From Chitinophaga barathri (GTDB taxonomy: Bacteria > Bacteroidota > Bacteroidia > Chitinophagales > Chitinophagaceae), in the NCBI RefSeq assembly GCF_003807585.1, contig NZ_RMBX01000001.1:620001-684000 (forward strand): a DNA stretch of 64,000 nucleotides, read 5' to 3'. The position numbers and the translations under genes were made by a program. Positions 7,709-16,301 of the stretch are shown here, piece by piece. The stretch's first letter is position 1; every line of letters starts with the position of its first letter. Below the pieces are notes generated by a model. It had not been told where the DNA came from. It searched no databases and worked only from the letters and a program-made list of their open reading frames with translations.

Positions 7709-9469
7709 CTATCTTTCCCAAGGATAAAACTTAATATTGGCAGGGTTAACCACCTTTTCAATTTCAACAGACAGCGATTTATAATCAATTGGCTTTAATA
7801 TATACCCGTTTGCACCAGCCGCCAAAGACACTGATTTAGCATCATTTTCACTATGCCCATATAAGTAGGCTTCCCCACTCAACACGATGATAGGTAGGTT
7901 CTTCGTTAAACCCGTTGATCTGATCCATTTTATCACTTCAACAGCGGTAATCGAGTTGGATAATTGATAGTCCAATAAAACAAGATCAACATTTTTATTC
8001 AACAGTATGTTCTTGCAAGCATCAAACGAGGCACAGGTGTAAATTTGATAATCTAACCGCTGGAGATTTATTAATGCTATTCGCCGGGAGGCATCGTCGT
8101 CATCAACAACCAACACCCGCAAACTTCTCGTGGAATTGTTCACCGTCTTTTTCATTTCCTGTGCCTGGGCATTTGTGGCAGTGACCAATGGCAGCGTCAG
8201 GATAAATGTTGCACCGACATCCGAATAAGGATCTACAAATATGTCGCCTGATAAGGATTTTGCCAGTTGTCTGGCAACAGGAAGCCCAATACCTGTTCCG
8301 CTTTCAGAAACAAAAGGTTTAAAAACTTCTTCGGCCTGATCTATCGGTATGCCCGGTCCCTGGTCTGATACTCCAATAACGAGGACTTCATTTTGTACAT
8401 TGACCGACAACAAAACGACCGTGTTTCTACCGGTGAATTTGATCGCATTCGACAAGAGATTCCCCAAGATAATCTCTAACCTGTTCTTATCTTCCACGAT
8501 GTAAAGCGGCAAATTTGACATCTGAAGTAACAAATCCACTGATTTTTCCCGCGCCATTAATTTGAAACGCTCGCTAATGCCATCCAGCCATAGCTCAAAG
8601 TCTATAGTTTCCTTTTTAATGGGTATTTCCAGCCCTTGTTCTATACGCGACCATTCCAAGGAATTGTTGATGAATTCATTGATCGCTTTAGTTGAATTAA
8701 GCATGGCATGGAGATCCCGAGTTCTCACATTGACCGCGCCGGGAGAATCTTTTTCGGGAACCTCAGCTGATAAATGCTGGAGGTATCCGTAGATGATGTT
8801 CAGGTCAATTCTAACCTGGTGGCTATTTTCTCTAACATATTTACTGATGGCCTGTTTGGTTCTTTGCAACTCCTTTGTATACATATTCACTTTGAACCGA
8901 TAGTCCTCAATTTCCTTGACAAATATGTAAAACATCAAGGAGGTAAGGAACATAACCGTGCCGATAATCAAATAGCCGATTATATCCACATGTGCATTTT
9001 GCAATTCAACCTTACGAAAGAAATGTATATGGTTATTGGCCTCTATGGCAGCCGTTACGGCTAAAATAAACCCGATTGCCAACCATCTTTTGATTCCGCC
9101 AAACAAAAGGAAAACAAGGCCAAGCAAGAAGATGGCCATTACCTGAACACGGGCATTCGGACTAAGTATCAAGCCAAAATATAGCGTCGAGAGACTATGA
9201 AGAAAGAAGGTCACAACAATAGCTTTGGGTATATTACCGGAATTCGCCAACCCGTAAGCCCAAGCGCAAAGCAGGATCTCAACAATTGCACCTGCAAATA
9301 TTTCCCTGGAACCTGTAATCTTAAATAGGTAATATCCGAAAATCTGGGTAAGAACCAAGGTTACTACGGCAAGACCGCTGATGATTCTTCCCATGTTCCG
9401 CTTAGATCCTTCGATTATTATTGAAGGAATGCCGTTAACCTGTGAATCGGCTTGAGTTGGGTTACTCAT
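7709..9469 (-). CDS. Membrane hybrid histidine kinase (second of two in the terpene-like group)
   Basis: A 586-residue protein from the ATG at 9469; the open frame extends to 9562 but the added residues do not look like a protein start. About six membrane helices occupy residues 28-185. A linker leads to the phospho-acceptor region at His217, where the H-box reads SHQVRIDLN rather than SHExRTPLN. An ATPase domain follows, with the N-box (NLLSNAIKF), DQGPGIP and a GTGIGLPVA G2 box. A C-terminal receiver domain has VLLDYQL as the phospho-accepting Asp region. The weak H-box (Gln for the Glu after His) may lower or change kinase activity. No separate regulator is adjacent. Its position between the UbiA gene and the terpene-synthase-like gene suggests a link to them, which is inference. 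Confidence 0.85.
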   Translation of the reverse strand: MSNPTQADSQVNGIPSIIIEGSKRNMGRIISGLAVVTLVLTQIFGYYLFKITGSREIFAGAIVEILLCAWAYGLANSGNIPKAIVVTFFLHSLSTLYFGLILSPNARVQVMAIFLLGLVFLLFGGIKRWLAIGFILAVTAAIEANNHIHFFRKVELQNAHVDIIGYLIIGTVMFLTSLMFYIFVKEIEDYRFKVNMYTKELQRTKQAISKYVRENSHQVRIDLNIIYGYLQHLSAEVPEKDSPGAVNVRTRDLHAMLNSTKAINEFINNSLEWSRIEQGLEIPIKKETIDFELWLDGISERFKLMAREKSVDLLLQMSNLPLYIVEDKNRLEIILGNLLSNAIKFTGRNTVVLLSVNVQNEVLVIGVSDQGPGIPIDQAEEVFKPFVSESGTGIGLPVARQLAKSLSGDIFVDPYSDVGATFILTLPLVTATNAQAQEMKKTVNNSTRSLRVLVVDDDDASRRIALINLQRLDYQIYTCASFDACKNILLNKNVDLVLLDYQLSNSITAVEVIKWIRSTGLTKNLPIIVLSGEAYLYGHSENDAKSVSLAAGANGYILKPIDYKSLSVEIEKVVNPANIKFYPWER

Positions 9470-9688
9470 TCTCTCGTATATTATTAGGGTGAATATTGGA
9501 TTCAGCTGTGCTTCTAACCATGACGACGCATAAACGTTCCATTGACACCGATGACGTGTCACGGCAAATTACTGGAATACGGAACCCAATTTGTTATTTA
9601 TATGTTAACGCGGTAAATACTCGACTCCATTAATTGATTCACTGTTCACGATAGTTTGTGATATACTTTCTATGTAACCCCGCCATCG

Positions 9689-10615
9689 CTACAAAAAGCA
9701 AATCATGGGAATAGCGGCACAAAAGAAAAATACATAGCACAAATAGGTTTTATGGTCCGAATTTGCATTACGATATTTTATAATTCGATATGCAATTGCC
9801 AGATGAATCAACACCTGCAGCGCCAGTAATATTAAACCCCATACATTTCCTACCAGGGTGGGAAGCGGTACCTGCGTGAGCATGGCGGCCAGAAATAGAA
9901 ACGGGGATAACAGGGAAAAGTGGGTTGCCAATACAATCCTTGCCTTTTGATCACCCAAGGCGATGGGTAGGGTTTTACGACCCGCTTTCCGATCACCGTC
10001 CTGATCCCTCATGTCCTGCAACGGTAGCGCGAAACCTGCCCATAAGCTCAAGAAGAGAAAATAAAGCTGGGTTTCTCCGCTTATGGGTTGATGAAGCTGA
10101 GCGATCCTCCATTGTACATTAAACAGGATAACGGTGCCCAGGGTCATGCCCAGGAGATTTTTGGTTGCCCAATGGTCAGACCAGCCAAACAAGTTCAATT
10201 TTAGACTTACAAATATCCAGGCGACCGAAAACCAGAAAATTTCAAGCTGATAAGCGATCACCAGGTAAATCAAGTTATAGGCAATCAACCGATACCTGGT
10301 TTGCTTAACCGTTACCAATCCAGTAACTAGCGGACGGTAAGGTTTATTTATTCTGTCCTCCTCGATTCCAGCTAATTGATTCGATAAACAAAAGGTAAGG
10401 ATGTAAAGCCATGCGTACAGTAGGGAATACAAAAGGAAGAGAGGAAGTTCTTGCCAGGCTTTAGATCCTTCAATCCAGGCAGCCATGAAAATGATGAGTG
10501 AAGGCAAAATAGTATCCCATAAATCATTGTCAATAAAACGCCATGCAATAATGAATTCTTTACCCAATATTGCCAGAAATGTGTCTTTACATGGCTTGAA
10601 GAACAACATAGGCAT
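9689..10615 (-). CDS. UbiA-superfamily membrane prenyltransferase or terpene cyclase-like protein
   Basis: A 308-residue polytopic membrane protein of the UbiA superfamily, whose members transfer or cyclise prenyl diphosphates using two Asp-rich Mg-binding motifs. The second motif is intact (DMRDQDGDRKAGRKTLP, from Asp201). The first is altered: NQLAGIEEDRINKPYRP has Gln80 and Gly83 where NDxxDxxxD has Asp, with only Asn79 and Asp87 kept, followed by the conserved RINKPxRP. Altered first motifs could mean a different substrate or a cyclase-type function. It lies between two hybrid kinases and near a terpene-synthase-like gene on the same strand, with gaps of 98 and 219 bp. Other quinone or chlorophyll-type UbiA partners are absent. 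Confidence 0.85.
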   Translation of the reverse strand: MPMLFFKPCKDTFLAILGKEFIIAWRFIDNDLWDTILPSLIIFMAAWIEGSKAWQELPLFLLYSLLYAWLYILTFCLSNQLAGIEEDRINKPYRPLVTGLVTVKQTRYRLIAYNLIYLVIAYQLEIFWFSVAWIFVSLKLNLFGWSDHWATKNLLGMTLGTVILFNVQWRIAQLHQPISGETQLYFLFLSLWAGFALPLQDMRDQDGDRKAGRKTLPIALGDQKARIVLATHFSLLSPFLFLAAMLTQVPLPTLVGNVWGLILLALQVLIHLAIAYRIIKYRNANSDHKTYLCYVFFFCAAIPMICFL

Positions 10616-10713
10616 TGGATCTTCCTGCTCAAAATAGTTAAAAAGTATACTATTCTTAAGTAGAACCCCAGGCTTAACAACTCAGCAGTAATATGAAATA
10701 TTCCAATTAACAA

Positions 10714-12540
10714 TTACGTAACAATGTGAAAATCAGCCGTCTCAGATAGACAGCAGTAAATTGCTTTTTGCAACTCCTTATAAATGAAAGGTTTGGTAAG
10801 ATAGACATTAGCGCCCGCTTTTTTCATTTCCTCAGTTGACTCACCAGAAAGGTCACCCGAAACGATGATTACCGGGATTAAACACAACTCCGGAGAAGCT
10901 TTTAATTGCGACAACATCTTCCTGCCACTTAAGACCGGCATTTGAGCATCCGAGATAATTAAGTCTGGCTTTCTCGCCTTTATATGTGAAAGGGCAATTT
11001 CGGCATCTTCAAAACAAAATGGTGTTGCACCTGTTTTTTGGATAAACTTTGCCAACATGGAAAGGTTCATAATGTTGTCTTCTATCACCACAATCTCCTT
11101 TCCCGTTAAACTCAATATCCCAATACCCATATCCTCTGCAGGAACACCACTTGCGGGGCATGCTTCATAGGGGATTCGGAAAAGAAAGCTCGTCTTTTCG
11201 CGCTCATCCGTATCTACCCAGATTTCTCCACCCAAAATACCGATCAGGCGCCTGGTGATTTCTAGACCTAAGCCCGTGCCATCTACAAATGGATGTCGTT
11301 CTGAAACGAAAGGATCAAATATCTTTTCCGCGCGTTCCTTGGTCAAAGTGCTTTGGTTGGTGACTGAAAAAATAAATTGACCATCTGCTACTAACGCATG
11401 AATCTCTATACAACTTCCGGTTTGCGTAAATTTAATGGCATTGGAGATGAGATTATTCAGAATTTTCAGAAGGACAACCTTATCACCGTTAATAAAAGGC
11501 AAAGTAGTTTCATTTATTAGAATTGAAACTTTGCGCATATTTGCCACCAGCACATTCATACCAACGCTTTGCTCGATCAGCCCCTGCAGGTCCAGAGGCT
11601 GCTTTACCATTTCTTCCATTTGCCCCGCTTCGATCTTGGCTTTGTCCAATACACTGTTGATAATATCCCTGGTAAGACAATTTGCAACATGTAGCTGATT
11701 GATCTCAGAAATGATTTCTTCATATTCCGGCAATCCCACAAACTGACTTTTACGTAAATGCAGCAATTGTGCGTTACCTAGGGAAGCATTTAAAGGTGTG
11801 CGTAATTCATGCGATATTTCCCACATAAAGCGGGTTCTATTATTATCAGCGTTTTTAAGAGCCTCCACTAAACGCTCTTTTTCGCTAAGCAATTGATCCT
11901 TTTCTTTGATAACCAGGTCATTTTCCTTCATGTTTGCAAAGGTGACAAATAGCATCAGGACCACCATTCCAAAAATGCAACCAAAAGAAATGATTAACCG
12001 AGCAGTAGGCTCAAAATGCACAGGCGGAATTATACTATAATGATGGTTTGCTGTGACAGCCAGGTACAGTAATACCGTAATTAGCGCACAAACAGCACGC
12101 TCTCGCTTTGATTTATAGATGCGCAAAGAAGCTCCCAGCAGGAAGACAAACAGAAATGCAGCCACCAGTTCAACCGGAAGCGCATTTCCCAGGGTTGCGC
12201 CAAAATAGATAGCTGAAAAACAATGGATCACATACATCCCGATATTGGCGCCCTGATACCACTTTACCTGATTGAATAGTATCAAGGAAAAAAAGGCAAG
12301 ACCTTCCAGAATGACCGGATACAATATTCTGTTAGAGGGTACGAGCGCATAGAAAGTCAATCCGAAAACAAACACCATCGTGCCAGTTATGAGGGCTAAC
12401 GAATTAATGCTTTCAATTGGGCGCCTTTCAGATTCGGTTAATCTCACTGTTCCTGCACTGATCAGCTTTTTAACAAAACTGGCAAATACATTTTTGCGCA
12501 GACTTGAAACGGATTCATTATGAAATAACCATTTTTCCAT
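10714..12540 (-). CDS. Membrane hybrid histidine kinase (first of two in the terpene-like group)
   Basis: A 608-residue protein with about six membrane helices (residues 45-205), then a short coiled coil (KEKDQLLSEKERLVEAL). The H-box is canonical (SHELRTPLN, His244). The ATPase domain has NNLISNAIKF, an unusual VTNQSTL in the G1 region, and GTGLGLEI. A C-terminal receiver domain (about 485-600) has ISDAQMP. The G1 box lacks the usual DxGxG, so nucleotide binding may be unusual. The membrane domain carries a YFGATLG motif (residues 112-118) also seen in the kinases at 7709 and 54707. It starts the minus-strand group that includes the UbiA and terpene-synthase-like genes. Confidence 0.85.
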   Translation of the reverse strand: MEKWLFHNESVSSLRKNVFASFVKKLISAGTVRLTESERRPIESINSLALITGTMVFVFGLTFYALVPSNRILYPVILEGLAFFSLILFNQVKWYQGANIGMYVIHCFSAIYFGATLGNALPVELVAAFLFVFLLGASLRIYKSKRERAVCALITVLLYLAVTANHHYSIIPPVHFEPTARLIISFGCIFGMVVLMLFVTFANMKENDLVIKEKDQLLSEKERLVEALKNADNNRTRFMWEISHELRTPLNASLGNAQLLHLRKSQFVGLPEYEEIISEINQLHVANCLTRDIINSVLDKAKIEAGQMEEMVKQPLDLQGLIEQSVGMNVLVANMRKVSILINETTLPFINGDKVVLLKILNNLISNAIKFTQTGSCIEIHALVADGQFIFSVTNQSTLTKERAEKIFDPFVSERHPFVDGTGLGLEITRRLIGILGGEIWVDTDEREKTSFLFRIPYEACPASGVPAEDMGIGILSLTGKEIVVIEDNIMNLSMLAKFIQKTGATPFCFEDAEIALSHIKARKPDLIISDAQMPVLSGRKMLSQLKASPELCLIPVIIVSGDLSGESTEEMKKAGANVYLTKPFIYKELQKAIYCCLSETADFHIVT

Positions 12541-13150
12541 TTGCAGCGGGTTTGTCGGTGGGCATTGAGTACATCTTAATTGTACGCGATTTAACGAATG
12601 ATTAACGATATGAAAATTATTACTTTCTTAGCGAGTGGATGTTAATTAGTTGTTAATGACTACTTTATTCTAACTTGCTAATACTAATAACTGTTATGTA
12701 TAGTTGTTTATATAAATTTTTTTATTCGGTCACACTAATCTGTTTGCGCATTTTGCAGCAGAATCTAAGAAAGATGTAAGGTGGCATTGACCTTAGTTGG
12801 TATAGCAGCGTATATAAAGGCACTGAGAGCCTTCGCCCGCTTTCAGAAGTTGAGTTTGGTGATTATCCCCCGATGGATTTTAACGAATGTTCGGATAATT
12901 GTGGGTGTAGATCAACGAAAAGTGGGCCTATCAACAGTTGATTGAAAGAAAAGGAGGTTGCCGAAACCTCCTTTCTTTTGCAATAACTACACCCGAGGGG
13001 GCGCGGCTATGGGTTCAGAGCGTTAAACAACGAGCGAACATCCGTAGCCGTTAAAGGAACGTTTCTACGACTATTTTCAACCATACATCTACAGAATATT
13101 CTTGGAATATTGATTTTCCTCAATTTCTACAATCCTTTCAAGGACCACCT
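12541..13150. other. 610-bp gap with a short cryptic frame ending at a terminator
   Basis: No ordinary gene is present. On the plus strand a 54-codon stop-free frame (12780-12941) has protein-like composition but no ATG/GTG/TTG before an ATG at 12873. From that ATG it encodes 22 residues with three Cys in a C-x3-C-x-C pattern (CSDNCGC). A strong hairpin terminator follows within 10 bp. An overlapping GTG-started frame (12781-12945, 54 codons) is less protein-like. This may be a tiny gene, a small RNA or the 3' end of a lost gene. Confidence 0.35.
12950..12979 (+). terminator. Rho-independent terminator
   Basis: A perfect 10-bp stem AAAGGAGGTT/AACCTCCTTT (12950-12959 and 12965-12974) has a 5-nt loop and is followed by CTTTT. 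It sits 8 bp after the stop of the cryptic short frame, and no longer plus-strand gene lies upstream to explain it. Confidence 0.75.
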
Positions 13151-13804
13151 CTATATTATCCTGCGTTGATGTTGGCTTCCGTCTTCCAAGTTCGGTGAGA
13201 CACGCCTTACACCACGTAAAACAAGTAACTGGTCAAAACGTCGCTGGCGTATTCTTTCCATCTCCTGGGGTGAAAAGACACCGAAATTCGTCTCCACATT
13301 TCTTAACATTAGCTTGGCCGCTACTGTTTCCTTGTCCATGGCGACAATAACCAGGTGGGGTCTGAAGCTATTCCACATTGCGACTTTTGGGACGGGCGCA
13401 TCAGGCGGGGGCGGTAACTGGTGACTATTTCGCAACATTTTACCACAACCTGCTGAAAAGGTAAAATCTTGGGTACTGTTACCATTTGTTATGGCGATTA
13501 TTGTTAAATTCTCGGAGGGGAAAACGTGTCTTATCAGGTGGCAGCAAAGGGCAATCCTCTTGGACTTATCCGGCATCAACTCTGGATTTCGGTGAAAATG
13601 AGCTGCTGCTTCTGAAATACGGGCGCGGATCAAAGGCTCTCGAATTTCGCGCAAGTCTAACACCTGGTCAAAAGAAAACCTGCGCTCCCGGGCACCGAGG
13701 CACAGATCCAGGCTAAGCGGGTAATGTAGTGCCGTTATTGCGTGTTTTTCCAATCCCGGGGGAACGTAGAGATCAACACCAAGTTCCGTTTTAATTGCTC
13801 GCAT
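13151..13804 (-). CDS. Hypothetical protein of the island
   Basis: A 217-residue soluble protein that I do not recognise. It is rich in Arg and His (REIREPLIRARISEAAAHF), contains two Cys in ALCCHLIRH, and ends in a basic tail. There is no signal peptide or membrane segment. It lies 103 bp downstream of the RadC-family gene on the same strand but beyond that gene's terminator, so it probably has its own promoter. Such unnamed proteins are common near the integrase of Bacteroidota elements. Composition supports a real gene. Confidence 0.6.
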   Translation of the reverse strand: MRAIKTELGVDLYVPPGLEKHAITALHYPLSLDLCLGARERRFSFDQVLDLREIREPLIRARISEAAAHFHRNPELMPDKSKRIALCCHLIRHVFPSENLTIIAITNGNSTQDFTFSAGCGKMLRNSHQLPPPPDAPVPKVAMWNSFRPHLVIVAMDKETVAAKLMLRNVETNFGVFSPQEMERIRQRRFDQLLVLRGVRRVSPNLEDGSQHQRRII

Positions 13805-13896
13805 GATCTTTTAGTTTACCTAAAAGTCGCGCCGGTAGACCTCTCGGTCATACAGATCGAAACAGTCCATTAAAAAAGAAATCTCTCCATCGTGAC

Positions 13897-13920
13897 AAAA
13901 AAAGGAGCTATACAAGCTCC
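13897..13920 (-). terminator. Terminator of the RadC-family gene
   Basis: On the minus strand GGAGCT-TGTAT-AGCTCC is followed by a run of seven T (complement of 13897-13903). The stem overlaps the last codons and stop (13908-13910) of the RadC-family gene. Confidence 0.75.
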
Positions 13921-14384
13921 CCTTCATCTGCCAAAGACAGGTACTGATTCCTTTGTGGACCAATTATCAAATGGTCTAACAGTTCAATTTTCAAGATTTC
14001 GCCAGACAACCTTATTTCCCTGGTAAAAACTAAGTCTGCTGTGCTTGGTGTCAGGTTACCGGAAGGGTGATTATGCGCAAGAATTATCCCCGTTGCCGCC
14101 CCTCTCAGTGCTGCTGCGAACATCAACCTTTGATCGATGCTGACTGCCGAAATGCCGCCAGTCGCAACAGGAAGCCATCCTAAAACCCGTCTTCCGTTAT
14201 TGAGAAAAAGAACTTTAAATTCCTCCCGTAGTTCGATGCTATCCCAGTTCCATACCGACGCAAATAATCGGTAGGCTTTTTCTGAGTCGGTGGCCAGAGG
14301 GCGTTCGGAAGCCTTTATCTTATTTTTATAAACGAGCTCGATTTCCGACATAACACTCCAGTCTTTCCGTACTTGTGCTTCCAT
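13908..14384 (-). CDS. RadC-family JAB domain protein
   Basis: A 158-residue protein with the RadC-type JAB/JAMM domain: HNHPSGNLTPSTAD is the HxH...SxxD signature, and a Glu in the preceding LREEFKVLFLN strand is a candidate catalytic Glu. It lacks the N-terminal HhH region of longer RadC proteins, as usual for the short versions carried on mobile elements. Despite the historical name, the role in DNA repair is not established. It lies upstream of a hypothetical gene and downstream of the HTH gene (170 bp gap) on the same strand. Confidence 0.9.
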   Translation of the reverse strand: MEAQVRKDWSVMSEIELVYKNKIKASERPLATDSEKAYRLFASVWNWDSIELREEFKVLFLNNGRRVLGWLPVATGGISAVSIDQRLMFAAALRGAATGIILAHNHPSGNLTPSTADLVFTREIRLSGEILKIELLDHLIIGPQRNQYLSLADEGELV

Positions 14385-14554
14385 AATAAAAAATTTAATT
14401 GTTTAAAAATTATGGAAGTGAAAACCGGCTTTTACCAAGTAAGACCGATGGCGCATGCGGAATAAAAAGCGCAGCGGTTTATGCCGAACGCCTTGGTCGC
14501 CCCGAAGGGAAAAGCCGAACTTTTGGAATAACTGGTAACAATAAAGATTTGTTA

Positions 14555-14863
14555 TTATTTTTTTGCCTTATCAAGCACCTTTTTAATATCCGCATAGTTG
14601 TAGAACAGACTCCCTCCCATCTTGGTAAATGGCAAGGTTCCATTGATCCGTAGCGTTTGTAGAGTACCGGATGATATGTTGAGCATTTCCTTGACCTGAT
14701 AGCTACGCAGCCACTTCGGCGTCTCTTTCGGACGCTGCTCATCTAAGAGGCACCGAATTTCAGAAAGAAGCTCCTGCTTGAATAATTCCAAATCGGTCCT
14801 GGTAACCCACAATTCGTGGCGACCAATAGCTCGATCCTCTTCATCACTTTTTCTTGCGCACAT
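14555..14863 (-). CDS. Helix-turn-helix protein, excisionase/AlpA-like
   Basis: A 102-residue protein with a C-terminal MerR/excisionase-type HTH (about 50-100): WLRSYQVKEMLNISSGTLQTLR, then FTKMGGSLFYNYADIKKVL, the usual pattern of a helix, a short hairpin and a final helix. The N-terminal half is acidic and helical. It is encoded 130 bp downstream of the integrase gene on the same strand. Small proteins like this act as recombination directionality factors or transcription regulators of the element; which one applies here is unknown. Confidence 0.8.
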   Translation of the reverse strand: MCARKSDEEDRAIGRHELWVTRTDLELFKQELLSEIRCLLDEQRPKETPKWLRSYQVKEMLNISSGTLQTLRINGTLPFTKMGGSLFYNYADIKKVLDKAKK

Positions 14864-14931
14864 ATTGCTTGAATTGAGAGAGGCAATATGCTTTAGGACC
14901 GATCTTAAAATATACAGGTTTATACAGTGTG

Positions 14932-14960
14932 TAAAAAATAAAAAGCCCTGATTGGGCTTT
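14932..14960 (-). terminator. Terminator of the integrase gene
   Basis: On the minus strand AAAGCCC-AATCA-GGGCTTT (14942-14960) is followed by TTATTTTTTA. It is placed 37 bp after the integrase stop. Confidence 0.8.
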
Positions 14961-14996
14961 CGTCAATCAAGGCTTTATTAATTCAAAGCGATACTC

Positions 14997-16301
14997 TTAC
15001 GCACCTGACCTGAGCGGCAACCGTTGAAGATACTCGACAGGAGACGGCAATGTAGCGCGGTTACTCAGTGCCGTTTCCAAATGATCAATATCACGCTCCA
15101 CGGTCGCCTCATCTACTTCCGTATAAACTAGCGTCGTTGCGAGCTTCCTGTGTCCGAGTATTATTTGGATTGTCGTTATCGGAACACCATTCTGAAGCGC
15201 AATTACTGTTGCGAAAGTATGGCGGGCCACGTGAAAAGTTAGGGTGATGGGAATGGACAACGTTTCCTGAATGATTTTCAAGCCGCGATTCACCTGCTGA
15301 TTGGTAATCTTTGGAAAAATTGTACCGTTTTCTATGCTCTTGGTGCTATCCATGTATCGCCTGATCATCCTGACAGCATCCGGCAACATAGGCACGGCAA
15401 AAGGCTCACCACTTTTGGTACGGTACATCTTGCAGTAGAACTTACCTGAAGGGTTTACCTCAAAATCATTCATACACAATTTGTCCACTTCAGCAAAGGA
15501 CATTCCAGTATAAATACTGAAAACGAACATATCTCGAACTAATCGCAAGTCCTCGCTGTAAAACTTTTTTTCCTTGACCAAAGTAATGTGATGAAATTTA
15601 AGTTTCGCACGATGTTGTTCTTCAGTATGTGGCGTAAACTTTGCGACCTTATTTTTCTTAGTCCAGCCAAGCAGGTGAGCCCAGCCAATCAGCTTCTTTA
15701 CCCGCTCAATATGCTTGGCAGTTCCGTTTGCATTACATGGATCGTGTTTTTTTATCGGATGATTTGGAATGTAAAACTCAAAATCTGATAAAAACGCATA
15801 GTTCACAACGGCAACTGGCAAATCATCACCAGTTTGCTTCTTTTGGGCTAATTTGTACTTAATGAAATTCTTTAAATAGGTTTCCGTGGCATCATAGTTC
15901 TTTAATGTGCCTTCTTTCAGTTTTTTCCTCCATTCACTCCCATGCTTTTCCAGGAGCTTTAAAAGCGTATGGTCTTTTTTCGCCGGCGCTCTTTCCCCGA
16001 GATATTGACTCTTGATGTCCTGAGCGCTAAACGGCTCTTGCATATCTACCAACTCCCGATAAGCAACTGTTATGTTAACTCGAACGTTTGCGATGTGATT
16101 GTTTAAGCTCGTGGCATCAATCGAGTTGCCGGTAACCCGCTCTTTTTTGCCATCCCATTTATTATGCTGAAATTTTCCAGCGAGCGAAATTTCGGCAGGA
16201 GGTTGGCCATCCATTGTGATGACCGCATACACATTGGCAAGCGAGGAATTTTTTTTTGTTTTACGAACTGTGAAGTTTACGGCGAATGTAGGTCCAGCCA
16301 T
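14997..16301 (-). CDS. int: Tyrosine site-specific integrase
   Basis: A 434-residue tyrosine recombinase of the Bacteroidota type. It has an N-terminal arm-binding region, a SAM-like core-binding domain (about 120-220) and a catalytic domain (about 240-410). Catalytic signatures are HVARH (box II His-x-x-Arg), the LGHRKLATT His and the Tyr in TLVYTEV. The box I position reads TGMSFAEVDKL, with Ser where Arg is usual. The same Arg-to-Ser change is known in IntDOT and its relatives. It is the integrase of the island and lies about 300 bp from tRNA-Pro. A hairpin terminator follows it. Confidence 0.93.
   Translation of the reverse strand: MAGPTFAVNFTVRKTKKNSSLANVYAVITMDGQPPAEISLAGKFQHNKWDGKKERVTGNSIDATSLNNHIANVRVNITVAYRELVDMQEPFSAQDIKSQYLGERAPAKKDHTLLKLLEKHGSEWRKKLKEGTLKNYDATETYLKNFIKYKLAQKKQTGDDLPVAVVNYAFLSDFEFYIPNHPIKKHDPCNANGTAKHIERVKKLIGWAHLLGWTKKNKVAKFTPHTEEQHRAKLKFHHITLVKEKKFYSEDLRLVRDMFVFSIYTGMSFAEVDKLCMNDFEVNPSGKFYCKMYRTKSGEPFAVPMLPDAVRMIRRYMDSTKSIENGTIFPKITNQQVNRGLKIIQETLSIPITLTFHVARHTFATVIALQNGVPITTIQIILGHRKLATTLVYTEVDEATVERDIDHLETALSNRATLPSPVEYLQRLPLRSGA

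Noticed and set aside
12781..12945. A GTG-started 54-codon frame with a membrane-like N-terminus resembling the tail of undecaprenyl-diphosphatase
   Set aside because: The resemblance was weak, and an overlapping frame has better composition. The region was recorded only as a cryptic frame.
14399..14653. An 84-codon plus-strand frame opposite the HTH gene
   Set aside because: It overlaps the HTH gene antisense, has no supporting signal, and the composition is not protein-like.
1776..14950. A similar AT-rich repeat at about 1776 (CAGTGTATAAAAAAATA) and about 14926 (CAGTGTGTAAAAAATAA) as a possible pair of att sites
   Set aside because: The match is imperfect, short and in AT-rich DNA. The two sites lie inside the element, and neither abuts the integrase target tRNA.
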